From: Bacillota bacterium
GTDB lineage: Bacteria > Bacillota > Clostridia > Oscillospirales > Ruminococcaceae
Direction of reading: 5' to 3'
Length of the DNA: 15,290 nucleotides
Assembly: GCA_023413185.1 (NCBI GenBank)
Contig: JAEZQD010000059.1
Coordinates: 1 to 15,290, forward strand
Shown here: positions 7,569-14,122 of the stretch, piece by piece
Layout: each line of letters starts with the position of its first letter
How positions within the stretch are numbered: the stretch's first letter is position 1
Position numbers and translations under genes: made by a program
Notes under the pieces: model-generated
What the model saw: only the letters and a program-made list of their open reading frames with translations
The model's database searches: none
Told to the model about the DNA's origin: nothing

Positions 7569-8045
7569 TCACACGGTTTTGCTCGCATCGTTGTCTTTCA
7601 CCATCTGATGATAACACAGATAGTGCCCGTTCTCGGTTAGAATACGGTGATATGATAACGGCAGATATCCTCGGTTACGATACATCTCATAGGCAGGCAG
7701 TGATGCCGATACCTGTGCCTCGCTGTATCCCGCAAAAATCGTTTCTTCAAAGGTATCCATCATCCTTGATCCAAGCCCTCTGCCCTGAAATTGAGGCAGG
7801 ATGAACAGGCGGCATATCTCGTTACCCTTTATGCTCCCCGTTCCTGCATAGTCTCCATCGCTCGCAATCAAGTAGACCTCTCTTAGCCCGATTGCATGAC
7901 GAATCCGTTCGGGCGAATGGTGCTTTAAAAAGTACTCAACCGCGCCCGCAGGATAGTAGTTTGGATAAACTGCCGAAATGGTTTGATGTACAATGTCACC
8001 GACCAAGTCTTGGTGTTGCAGCCCCGCAAGGATTATGTCTGTCAT
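7569..8045 (-). CDS. GNAT-family N-acetyltransferase
   Basis: A 158-residue GNAT-fold acetyltransferase, nearly the whole protein being the domain. The acetyl-CoA-binding motif A is visible as ICRLFILPQFQGRGLGSRMM at about residues 77-96, with QGRGLG (87-92) fitting Q/R-x-x-G-x-G. The later segment SASLPAYEMYRNRGY is the usual motif B, including the tyrosine that often protonates the leaving thiolate. The substrate is unknown. I chose the ATG at 8045 because GGAGG lies five bases upstream; the ATG at 8057 would overlap that site, and its own upstream sequence lacks one. The gene follows the GH3 gene and precedes the LytTR gene on the same strand, with a stem-loop in the leader but no clear promoter. 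Confidence 0.88.
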   Translation of the reverse strand: MTDIILAGLQHQDLVGDIVHQTISAVYPNYYPAGAVEYFLKHHSPERIRHAIGLREVYLIASDGDYAGTGSIKGNEICRLFILPQFQGRGLGSRMMDTFEETIFAGYSEAQVSASLPAYEMYRNRGYLPLSYHRILTENGHYLCYHQMVKDNDASKTV

Positions 8046-8059
8046 GAATGCCTCCATAC

Positions 8060-8099
8060 GCTACAAGCGGTGTTACAGATAGGAGAAACCGCTTGCAGC
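8060..8099 (-). other. Stem-loop between GH3 and GNAT genes
   Basis: On the minus strand GCTGCAAGCGGT (8088-8099) pairs with ACCGCTTGTAGC (8060-8071), 12 pairs with one G-U, around a 16-base loop. No T-run follows; the GNAT ribosome-binding site is a few bases away. It could be a T-less terminator, a processing site, or a structure affecting GNAT translation. Confidence 0.45.
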
Positions 8100-8133
8100 C
8101 ACTCACACTGTGGTTAATTTATCTGCCCTGAAT

Positions 8134-9987
8134 TTATTCGCTCAGCCCATAGCCGATGTCAAACTGCACGCGGTCGGTGCCGATATCCTTAACCGAGCGG
8201 TACCATGGCATGGGCAGCTTGCCGGAAAAGGGGCTTTTGCCGAGCAGAACGTTTGCTATGCCGTCCGCCTCGCTGCCGGGCAGGTAGCACATCACCGCCG
8301 CGTCCCAGTCGCTTAGATGCTCGTCGATGATCACCTGCCTGCCCGCAACAATCAGCGAGACGGTGGGCTTGCCAAGCTGCTTTGCAAGGGCAATCGCCTC
8401 GGTGTTGCCCTTGAGCGCAAGCTTGCCGGTTATGGACATATCCTCGGTGTCGCCCTCCCACTCGGCGTAAGGAATCTCCCCGACGCAAAGCAGCACGACA
8501 TCCGCCTGCGCCGCCTGCGACGGGTCGGTGAGGATGGTCAGACCGTATTCGGCTGCCGCAGCGGTAAGCCCGTCGAGGATGGTGGTTGCGGTCTTTACAT
8601 AGCGGTTGTTCGCACCGTCCTGGGCGCCCTGCCACGAGATTGTCCATCCGCCGCACTGCGCGCCGGTATCATCCGCCGCGGGACCGATGACCAGAACCTT
8701 TGAGCCCTGCTTGAGCGGCAGCACATTGCCGTCGTTTTTAAGCAGCACCAGGCTTTTCTCCACCAGCTGCCTTGCTAGGGTACGGTACTGCTCGCTGCCG
8801 ACCTCGCTCACATCGGCCTTGAGGTTTTCCTGCATCGGGTCGTCAAACAGCCCCACCTGCTGTTTGACGGAGATGATGCGCGTTACCGCGTCGTCTACGC
8901 GCTGTTGCTCTATGCTGCCCTCGTTCACCGCTTCTACAATATACTCGTAGCATTCCTTGTACTTCTCCGGCTCCATCAACATATCAATACCCGCGTTGAT
9001 TGCGGTAATGACCTGCTGCTTTAGGGAAGCACCCGGGATGTTGTGAATCGACTCCCAGTCGCTGACCACAAAGCCGTCAAAGCCCATCTCGCCCTTGAGC
9101 ACATCGGCAATCAGCTCCTTGTGCGCATGCAGCTTTACGCCGTTTAGGCTGCTGTGGCTGACCATGACCGTTTTAACCCCTGCATTGATGAGCGAGCGGT
9201 ACACCTGCAACAGCTCATCCACCTGCTGCTCGGTCAGCGACGCGTCGCCGCGGTCTACGAGAAACCCGCCCTCCCCCGTGCCGTAGGCGATGTTGCCGTC
9301 GGCCAGGTAGTGCTTGGCACAGGGCATCACCCCGCCGTCAAGCTGCCCCTTGGAAAAGGCGACACCCAGCTTTGCCACAAGCTGCGGGTCGGCGGAATAG
9401 CTCTCGTAGGTTCTGCCCCAGCGCGGCTCGGTTGCGACCGCAACGCAGGGGGAGAAGTTCCACAGCATGCCCGATAGCTTCATCTCCTGCGCGACGGCAT
9501 AGCCCATCGCATAGGTAAGCTCGGCATCGTTTGCCGCGCCAATGCCGATATTGTGGGGGAACACAACCGTTCCCATACACTTGATATTTCCATGCACCGC
9601 GTCGGTTCCGTACACAAACGGGATGGCGCTTGGGGAGCTCAGCGACGCTGCCTGAAGCCGCAGCACCGTCTTCTTCCATCCGTTTGCCGTGGTATCCAGC
9701 CTGCCGAATTCACTTAAAACCGAGCTGAAGTTGTACTCACTCAGCTCCTTTTCGGTAACGGAATACACCGCGCCCTGCACCATCTGCGCCGCCTTTTGCT
9801 CTAAGGACAGCGACGACACAATCTCCTGCACACTGCTCGCAGTTTGTATTTCAGACGATGAGCTTTGGGGCTGCGTGAGTTCGGAAGAAGCGGGCGGCTC
9901 GGACGCGATTTGGGCAGCCGGCGCACAGCCGAACAAAAAGACTACCAGCGCAACAACTAGCGCACAGAGCGGTTTAAATCGATTCAT
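8134..9987 (-). CDS. GH3 beta-glucosidase, predicted lipoprotein
   Basis: A 617-residue glycoside hydrolase of family 3. The N-terminus is a lipoprotein signal with lipobox LFGC (C21), then a low-complexity Ser/Pro/Gln linker to about residue 50, so the enzyme is likely tethered outside the membrane. The N-terminal GH3 barrel has AKHYLADG (224-231) and the nucleophile D310 in VVSDWESIHNI. The C-terminal alpha/beta domain ends in DIGYGLSE, and GEIPYAEWEGD contains the probable acid/base E509. This arrangement matches the barley ExoI/ExoP beta-glucan glucohydrolase group; there is no fibronectin-III tail. Likely role is releasing glucose from beta-linked oligosaccharides. GGGGGAA lies about seven bases before the ATG. 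No sugar-transport genes are nearby. Confidence 0.95.
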   Translation of the reverse strand: MNRFKPLCALVVALVVFLFGCAPAAQIASEPPASSELTQPQSSSSEIQTASSVQEIVSSLSLEQKAAQMVQGAVYSVTEKELSEYNFSSVLSEFGRLDTTANGWKKTVLRLQAASLSSPSAIPFVYGTDAVHGNIKCMGTVVFPHNIGIGAANDAELTYAMGYAVAQEMKLSGMLWNFSPCVAVATEPRWGRTYESYSADPQLVAKLGVAFSKGQLDGGVMPCAKHYLADGNIAYGTGEGGFLVDRGDASLTEQQVDELLQVYRSLINAGVKTVMVSHSSLNGVKLHAHKELIADVLKGEMGFDGFVVSDWESIHNIPGASLKQQVITAINAGIDMLMEPEKYKECYEYIVEAVNEGSIEQQRVDDAVTRIISVKQQVGLFDDPMQENLKADVSEVGSEQYRTLARQLVEKSLVLLKNDGNVLPLKQGSKVLVIGPAADDTGAQCGGWTISWQGAQDGANNRYVKTATTILDGLTAAAAEYGLTILTDPSQAAQADVVLLCVGEIPYAEWEGDTEDMSITGKLALKGNTEAIALAKQLGKPTVSLIVAGRQVIIDEHLSDWDAAVMCYLPGSEADGIANVLLGKSPFSGKLPMPWYRSVKDIGTDRVQFDIGYGLSE

Positions 9988-10028
9988 GACACATTCCCCC
10001 GTTGAAAAGATGAGGTTGATTGGTACCT

Positions 10029-10058
10029 ATCATACCATAACCTTACTGTATTGGGTAA
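10029..10058 (-). promoter_or_regulatory. Probable promoter of the GH3 gene
   Basis: On the minus strand a good -10, TATGAT (10029-10034), has a weak -35, TTACCC (10053-10058), at 18-base spacing. The leader to the GH3 start would be about 35 nt. Regulation cannot be read from the sequence. Confidence 0.45.
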
Positions 10059-10077
10059 TCATTTCTTGCTATAATGC

Positions 10078-10124
10078 AAAAAAAGAACCGTAACCCGGAT
10101 ACGTTACGCATCGAAGTTACGGCT
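10078..10124 (-). terminator. Intrinsic terminator after the phosphotransferase gene
   Basis: On the minus strand CCGTAAC pairs with GTTACGG, extended by a G-U and a U-A pair, around a loop of about 21 bases. A run of seven T follows (10078-10084). It lies about 25 bp after the phosphotransferase stop and separates that gene from the GH3 promoter. Confidence 0.82.
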
Positions 10125-10149
10125 TAATTTTGCTAAAGCGTCTGTCGTA

Positions 10150-11127
10150 TTACTGCGTCATTCTGCTCGCTTTGTTTTGTATGAATTCGTCAAGCTTTTC
10201 TCTGAGTTCTGTCATCCACTGGGGTTCGTCATCAAAGCGTTGTGCTACGCTTCGAATCAGCCTTGCGTAACCATACAGGTTGATAAAGCGGCTCATGAGC
10301 GGAGATGACAGCCTCATCTCCTCGGTATAGCAATGCTCTGCCTGATACCCCCTGAGAAATCCGTCCTTAGCCTGTTGACGCGCTTTGTCATCCAGTTCAT
10401 CTTCAATACAATCGAAGACCTGTACAATATCAAGCGCGTACCAATGGTACATTCCGTCATCAAAATCGATGACGGAACATGATTTGCTGTTTTCATCGTA
10501 GAATACGTTATCAAACTCGAAGTCATAGTGAACCAGCCCATAATTATCATTGTTCTGCGGAAGCTGAATGAGCTGATTTGTGATACGTGTTAGTTCCGAA
10601 AAAGCAAATTTCGGAGCAGAATACTCACGAAGTACCCCTTCAATCCATTGCAAAGCCTCCGTGTGCGCCCATTTCTTTGTAACGGGTTTGTATAGAGCCG
10701 ACAGCGTATGGAGTCTGCCCAGGGTTTTGCCGTACTCGTACATAATCTCGTTTGATTGATCCGTCCATTCGATCGGGATACCCTTTACACATTGGAATGC
10801 CGCCGCATAATAATCGCCCCATTGCGTCCTTAGCTCTAATACTGTTTCTCCGGTTTTACTTGCTATGGGTTCCAGTGCGGGATACCCTGCGCCAACTAGA
10901 TACTCGATGTATTCGAGCTCTCCGATGATGTTTTTTTTGCACTTTTCATCTACGGGAGCAAGGCGCAAAAAACAGACATCTGTGCCCTGGAAAAAGGGAT
11001 ACACCGCATTTGCGGATATCCGATATCGCCCCAGCATCTCATCCAGCCCGTCAAGATTGTGCTCCCAATTGCGCAATGCCTCTTTCGCCAAGTCAAAATT
11101 TGAAAATAGATGTTTTAGTTTTAGCAT
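10150..11127 (-). CDS. APH-like phosphotransferase (protein-kinase-like fold)
   Basis: A 325-residue member of the aminoglycoside phosphotransferase/choline kinase-like superfamily. The catalytic loop reads LVHYDFEFDNVFYD (about 198-211), with H200, D202 and N207 matching the H-x-D-x-x-x-x-N motif. The metal-binding loop is VIDFDDG (about 219-225), equivalent to DFG. The central region EYGKTLGRLHTL is typical of the family. Substrates range over antibiotics, homoserine, choline and protein Ser/Thr, so the substrate cannot be assigned. The ATG at 11127 is preferred, with AGAGG about 13 bases upstream; a TTG at 11148 would place that site inside the gene. A leader ORF and terminator just upstream suggest expression controlled by ribosome behaviour, hinting at induction by a ribosome-targeting drug or amino-acid starvation. 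Confidence 0.86.
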   Translation of the reverse strand: MLKLKHLFSNFDLAKEALRNWEHNLDGLDEMLGRYRISANAVYPFFQGTDVCFLRLAPVDEKCKKNIIGELEYIEYLVGAGYPALEPIASKTGETVLELRTQWGDYYAAAFQCVKGIPIEWTDQSNEIMYEYGKTLGRLHTLSALYKPVTKKWAHTEALQWIEGVLREYSAPKFAFSELTRITNQLIQLPQNNDNYGLVHYDFEFDNVFYDENSKSCSVIDFDDGMYHWYALDIVQVFDCIEDELDDKARQQAKDGFLRGYQAEHCYTEEMRLSSPLMSRFINLYGYARLIRSVAQRFDDEPQWMTELREKLDEFIQNKASRMTQ

Positions 11128-11151
11128 ACTGTTTATTTTTCCTCTCAAAAT

Positions 11152-11181
11152 AAAAAAAGCACTCCTGAAAAACAGAAGTGC
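11152..11181 (-). terminator. Attenuator terminator just upstream of the phosphotransferase
   Basis: On the minus strand GCACTTCTG (11173-11181) pairs with CAGGAGTGC (11159-11167) across a TTTTT loop; nine pairs with one G-U. A seven-T run follows (11152-11158). It sits between the leader ORF and the phosphotransferase start, 25 nt before the ATG. The only promoter seen for the gene lies upstream of it, so transcription must pass it. Confidence 0.88.
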
Positions 11182-11217
11182 AAAAATTTACTGCCGAAAA
11201 ATAAACACGAGTGCCTG

Positions 11218-11280
11218 TTATGTGGTGCTTATTAAGCGAGCAATATCACTCCGGTTTTTCATTTCAAATAGTCTGGTCAT
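11218..11280 (-). CDS. 20-residue leader peptide of the phosphotransferase attenuator
   Basis: A 20-codon ORF encoding MTRLFEMKNRSDIARLISTT, starting at an ATG with a strong AGGTGAG ribosome-binding site eight bases upstream. A near-perfect promoter lies 36-64 bp upstream (11316-11344). The terminator at 11152-11181 and then the phosphotransferase follow. It has no fold of its own; its likely role is as a sensing ORF where stalled or slowed ribosomes change the RNA fold. After its stop, AGGCACTC can pair with GAGTGC in the 3' arm of the terminator, and a GAGTG within the leader can pair with the same CACTC. These are the competing pairings an attenuator needs. I do not recognise the peptide as a described leader. 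Confidence 0.72.
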   Translation of the reverse strand: MTRLFEMKNRSDIARLISTT

Positions 11281-11315
11281 GATAACTGCTCACCTGCCTT
11301 TCAAGATTCTTGATT

Positions 11316-11344
11316 ATTTTACCATATGGTTTTTAAAAAGTCAA
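11316..11344 (-). promoter_or_regulatory. Promoter of the leader peptide and phosphotransferase
   Basis: On the minus strand TTGACT (-35, 11339-11344) and TAAAAT (-10, 11316-11321) are separated by exactly 17 bases. Expected start is near 11309, giving about 29 nt before the leader ATG and about 180 nt before the phosphotransferase. Confidence 0.85.
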
Positions 11345-11436
11345 TATTATCAATTCCCGCCTTCGCTGTGACTGTTAGGTTGAGTGGGTTGCAAGCGGGT
11401 TGTATCACGATATCAATTGGTTACTTACAACGCCTA

Positions 11437-11452
11437 AGATTATGCTGATTTT
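11437..11452 (+). repeat. Short remnant matching one end of the intergenic repeat
   Basis: AGATTATGCTGATTTT differs at one base from AGATTATGCTCATTTT in the 13423-13541 copy and has the same position just downstream of a gene's 3' end (the 11469 gene). The rest of this gap matches the repeat only loosely (GAGTGG-like near 11385). It may be a degraded third copy, or chance. Confidence 0.4.
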
Positions 11453-11468
11453 ACGAAGCCAATTCATT

Positions 11469-12083
11469 TCATTTATCGGAAAACTCCAATGTGACAACCT
11501 GCACAAAATCCATACCTTCAAACTTTGACGGCTCAAAATAATCTTGCAGCGAGTAGGTTTTCATACTACTACCACTATCATACACCATAAGTGCAACAGG
11601 TATTTCTGAGTTTATTGTAATGTCCCGTGACTGCTGCAAGAATGCTTTTGTAGATGCCATTGCTTCACTATCCAGTAAAATCTCATCCGTTTTGTAGGAA
11701 GCCTTGCCACCTGCAATAATCACAAATTCAATAGAATAATTATCTTTTAGCTGCATTGCAAATGTTCCGGTTAGTTTTTCGATTGGCTTTCTATCTTCGC
11801 CAATCGAAATGCCACCGCCACCAATACTGCTCCATTTACCACCGTCTTCAAGACGATAAACACTTACATTCAAGGTAATTGCCTCTTTGGGTGCATTGAA
11901 AGTAATCATTTGAGAAGTGTCCTCCATATTGAACGACTGCAAGATATATTTCTCATTTTCTGACAATTCATAAGGAGTGATGCCCTCTTTGCTTACTGCC
12001 TTTGGTAAATCAACCCTGCCAGAGCATGCGGTCAACAGCACCATCAAAACAAACACAAGCATTGCCGAAGTCATTCTCTTCAT
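11469..12083 (-). CDS. Predicted lipoprotein of unknown function
   Basis: A 204-residue secreted lipoprotein. The signal is MKRMTSAMLVFVLMVLLTAC, with lipobox LTAC and lipidated C20. The mature part is rich in beta-strand-like stretches (MITFNAPKEAITLNVSVYRLEDGG, then GTFAMQLKDNYSIEFVIIAGG) and has no cysteine after C20, no catalytic motif and no repeats. I do not recognise the family. AGGAGG lies nine bases upstream of the ATG. Its promoter (12126-12154) overlaps the terminator hairpin of the previous unit. It belongs to the run of single genes separated by repeats beside tRNA-Leu, and no clear T-run terminator follows it. Confidence 0.83.
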   Translation of the reverse strand: MKRMTSAMLVFVLMVLLTACSGRVDLPKAVSKEGITPYELSENEKYILQSFNMEDTSQMITFNAPKEAITLNVSVYRLEDGGKWSSIGGGGISIGEDRKPIEKLTGTFAMQLKDNYSIEFVIIAGGKASYKTDEILLDSEAMASTKAFLQQSRDITINSEIPVALMVYDSGSSMKTYSLQDYFEPSKFEGMDFVQVVTLEFSDK

Positions 12084-12125
12084 CGCATATGTCCTCCTCC
12101 GCCGAATATAAAAGGTCTTTACAAT

Positions 12126-12154
12126 ACCATATCACAAGAAAGCAAAAAAGTCAT
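12126..12154 (-). promoter_or_regulatory. Promoter of the 204-residue lipoprotein gene
   Basis: On the minus strand ATGACT (12149-12154) and TATGGT (12126-12131) are separated by 17 bases. The -35 lies in the 3' arm of the preceding terminator hairpin. Both hexamers are imperfect, but spacing and position match the same arrangement at 13403-13432. Confidence 0.55.
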
Positions 12155-12180
12155 GTATGAGCTTAAATCCTCATACATCA
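12144..12180 (-). terminator. Terminator hairpin after the 338-codon lipoprotein gene
   Basis: On the minus strand ATGTATGAG pairs with CTCATACAT around an eight-base loop, followed by six T (12144-12149). It is part of the ~120-bp repeat shared with 13423-13541, and its 3' arm merges with the next gene's -35. Confidence 0.75.
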
Positions 12181-12267
12181 CTCTAAATATGAGTGGTCTG
12201 GTAATGGTAGATGTGAGCCTTGTTTATAGGGAGATTTGAACTGTCATCACGTAGATTATGCTCATTT
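12145..12267 (+). repeat. Intergenic repeat, copy 1
   Basis: About 120 bp aligned by eye with 13423-13541. Nearly identical blocks include AAAAAGTCATGTATGAG, ATATGAGTGGTCTGGTAAT, AGCCTTGTTTATAGGG, ATTTGAACT and AGATTATGCTCATTT. Counting by hand gives roughly a dozen substitutions and a few short gaps. It lies between the two lipoprotein genes and includes a terminator hairpin and a -35 element. Confidence 0.9.
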
Positions 12268-12317
12268 GTTCGACTTAGTCCTATAAGGGTGAAGAAATGA
12301 CATTGCAGGCGCTACCG

Positions 12318-13319
12318 TTAATCAATTGCGGGACTTTTGGGTCTTGCTTGCAGCACCCACTGTCCACTGACTTGTTCCATCTCGTAATAGCGGCTCAAAT
12401 CAGTTGCAACTGCAAATGAATATCCAGTGTAGAAGGTGCTGTCCGCATTTGTCGTTTGGTACAGGTCGAAGCGATAGCACGGTACATCGTCGACGGTCTG
12501 AGGGTCACCGGACACCACATAATCGGTCTCTGGGTATTTCGATTGGCGCAGATTATCCACGATTTCCAATACCTCTGATTCGGAGCGCTCCTCAATTATA
12601 TTGCTTAGAGGCATGGGTTCATAGCCGTACTTGGGATAGCGATGCTGTTGCATTGGGTCGTCCAGTAGAATCCATTCCGTATCGGTTTCCTCTATACCGT
12701 GGGAAATGTAAGAGGACTGCCACTCCAGTGTATCCCGCAAGAGAAAACAGGACTGCACAGTAAAGCTACTTCCACTGCCATCATAGATATAGGTGGTTAT
12801 CCACAACGGAATGGGGTCGCTGGAACTTAGAATAACGATGCTGTCCGGCACTTTACTTTGATAGTTTTCCACAAATCTAGCAAGTCGCTCGCGGTTTAGC
12901 ATATCGTTTTCGGGTGCGACTCCCTTGGGTAGCATTAAGTCTACCGGCTCTCCAACATTCCCTACAGCTTTTCCAGAGGTCACCTGCCCTCGACTGGATT
13001 GATCTTTGATAAAGTCAGGATGGTTCGCTAGAAATACTTCAAATGAGCCCGGCACACCATCCCCCTGCTCGTAGCTAACCCGCTGGCTTTGCAAAATTTC
13101 ATTGAACAACGCAACCGTAATTTCTGTTTTTGGTGCAGGTGTGGAAAAAACGTTATCTTCCAAAGGGTCAGTGGTTTCTGCAGTGCTTACCTGTGAGCTA
13201 TTTGATGACTGCGTTTTCATATTGCAACCTCCTGCTACGCACAGGATGACAACCGCAACCAGTATGACCCGTATGCGTTTTCTACAATCGTTTATGGTAG
13301 TTGGTTTTAATATTATCAT
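12318..13319 (-). CDS. Predicted lipoprotein, DUF4362-like central region
   Basis: A 333-residue secreted lipoprotein. The N-terminus has a basic start, a hydrophobic stretch (VILVAVVILCVAGGC) and lipobox VAGGC with C32, followed by a Ser/Thr-rich linker. Residues about 135-225 contain VDLMLPKGVAPENDMLNRERLARFVENY and then PDSIVILSSSD..LWITTYIYDG, which resembles DUF4362-type lipoprotein domains seen in Bacilli and Clostridia; this is a motif-level resemblance only. The C-terminal 60 residues form a second, beta-rich region (VDDVPCYRFDLYQTT...FAVATDLSRYYEM). Function unknown. I prefer the ATG at 13319, nine bases from GGAG; starts at 13328 and 13334 (TTG) overlap or abut that site. Repeat copies flank it on both sides. 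Confidence 0.82.
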   Translation of the reverse strand: MIILKPTTINDCRKRIRVILVAVVILCVAGGCNMKTQSSNSSQVSTAETTDPLEDNVFSTPAPKTEITVALFNEILQSQRVSYEQGDGVPGSFEVFLANHPDFIKDQSSRGQVTSGKAVGNVGEPVDLMLPKGVAPENDMLNRERLARFVENYQSKVPDSIVILSSSDPIPLWITTYIYDGSGSSFTVQSCFLLRDTLEWQSSYISHGIEETDTEWILLDDPMQQHRYPKYGYEPMPLSNIIEERSESEVLEIVDNLRQSKYPETDYVVSGDPQTVDDVPCYRFDLYQTTNADSTFYTGYSFAVATDLSRYYEMEQVSGQWVLQARPKSPAID

Positions 13320-13402
13320 TAATGCCATCTCCAATCGTTAACACCCGTTACTTCGCCTTCTCCACCAGAGACGAATCAAGCTAATGTAATAATCTTACTT
13401 TT

Positions 13403-13432
13403 ATCTTATCACATTTACAAGTAAAAAGTCAT
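13403..13432 (-). promoter_or_regulatory. Promoter of the DUF4362-like lipoprotein gene
   Basis: On the minus strand ATGACT (13427-13432) and TAAGAT (13403-13408) are separated by 18 bases. The -35 overlaps the 3' arm and T-run of the terminator at 13423-13460. Confidence 0.55.
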
Positions 13433-13460
13433 GTATGAGTTTTAATCCTCTTACATGACT
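13423..13460 (-). terminator. Terminator hairpin after the HAD-like gene
   Basis: On the minus strand AGTCATGTAAGAG pairs with CTCATACATGACT, 12 of 13 pairs, with a short A/T loop and five T after it (13423-13427). It lies about 75 bp after the HAD-like stop, inside repeat copy 2. Confidence 0.78.
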
Positions 13461-13541
13461 TTAATATGAGTGGTCTGGTAATTGTAGATGCAAGCCTTGT
13501 TTATAGGGGGATTTGAACTAACACGGAGATTATGCTCATTT
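13423..13541 (+). repeat. Intergenic repeat, copy 2
   Basis: Direct-repeat partner of 12145-12267, in the same orientation about 1.28 kb away. Its outer end (AGATTATGCTCATTTT) overlaps the stop codon of the HAD-like gene (TGA at 13536-13538), whereas in copy 1 that end lies about 50 bp past the stop. The repeat therefore does not belong to a particular coding sequence. Confidence 0.9.
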
Positions 13542-14018
13542 TGCGTATTGTAGTTCTGTAACATGAAAAGGTAAATGGTCAATACCTTTAAACTCGGCAA
13601 CAGCAATAGAATGAATTTGCCGCCTTATTTCATCACTAACATGAGATATACACATTTGCGATTTTCCACCAACGCTCTTACAATCATCTTCAATAAGAAT
13701 ATCGGGTTTTACCTGTTCAACAATTTCACTATAAGTTTGACCTTTATTACGATAATACAGCTTTGTGCCGCAAAAACCATTTTTTCTTAATACTTCGGCA
13801 ATAATTGATACTTGCTTTTCTCTTCGTGAAGTACAATATACAATTTCTGCACCCTGTTCGTCCCATTTCTTTATTAACCCTACGCAGTTTTCAATTGGTT
13901 TATATGTAGTATAGTCATAAAGGTGAATCAATGAGGTGTGCATAATAACCGTACCTTCTGTAAATATCATAATTGTTATATTTGAATTATGTTTTTCTGA
14001 CAACTGAACATATGGCAT
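13536..14018 (-). CDS. HAD-fold protein lacking the canonical catalytic aspartates
   Basis: A 160-residue protein with the outline of a small HAD-superfamily phosphatase. Where motif I (D-x-D-G-T) is expected it has F-T-E-G-T (IMIFTEGTVI, about residues 16-25), so the nucleophilic aspartate is replaced by Phe and the second by Glu. Later motifs remain: IVYCTSRREKQ (about 59-69) fits motif II Ser/Thr, RNKGQTYSEIV supplies a motif III-like Lys, and PDILIEDDCKSVGG (about 104-117) fits the acidic motif IV. It may be a non-catalytic or altered-activity HAD. GGAGG lies 11 bases before the ATG. It is the first gene after the tRNA-Leu terminator and the first of the repeat-separated units. Confidence 0.75.
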   Translation of the reverse strand: MPYVQLSEKHNSNITIMIFTEGTVIMHTSLIHLYDYTTYKPIENCVGLIKKWDEQGAEIVYCTSRREKQVSIIAEVLRKNGFCGTKLYYRNKGQTYSEIVEQVKPDILIEDDCKSVGGKSQMCISHVSDEIRRQIHSIAVAEFKGIDHLPFHVTELQYAK

Positions 14019-14080
14019 ATTTACAACAACCTCCTATGATATAAATAATCTTTAAATCAACGTACCACAAAAGAAGACAT

Positions 14081-14122
14081 AAAAATAAGACCTAACTTTC
14101 CCTTGAAGGAAATTAGGTCTTA
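14081..14122 (-). terminator. Terminator of the tRNA-Leu transcript
   Basis: On the minus strand ATAAGACCTAA pairs with TTAGGTCTTAT, with an inner TTTCC/GGAAA stem after a bulge, followed by five T (14081-14085). It begins immediately after the tRNA CCA end. Confidence 0.88.

Noticed and set aside
9689..10093. Plus-strand open frame of about 134 codons over the GH3 N-terminus
   Set aside because: Antisense to the GH3 lipoprotein signal region; low-complexity Ser/Thr content mirrors the linker, and no ribosome-binding site precedes it.
11149..11310. T-box or metabolite riboswitch upstream of the phosphotransferase
   Set aside because: No T-box sequence, specifier stem or known aptamer core is visible. 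The stretch is explained better by a leader ORF plus terminator.
10865..11371. Plus-strand open frame of about 168 codons over the phosphotransferase start and leader region
   Set aside because: It lies antisense to the phosphotransferase N-terminus, the attenuator and the promoter; no family resemblance and no upstream signals.
11370..11440. Possible integron attC site (TTAGG/CCTAA-like inverted ends)
   Set aside because: The ends are in the wrong order for R''/R' core sites, the internal pairing is weak, the same ends are absent from the other two gaps, and no integron integrase is present.
13501..13530. T-loop-like sequence (GTTCAAATCC on the minus strand) in both repeat copies, suggesting a tRNA fragment or attachment site
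   Set aside because: The flanking bases do not form a T-stem (only the end pairs match) and no acceptor end or CCA follows, so the likeness is limited to the loop. It does not match the tRNA-Leu 3' end closely enough to call a duplicated att site.
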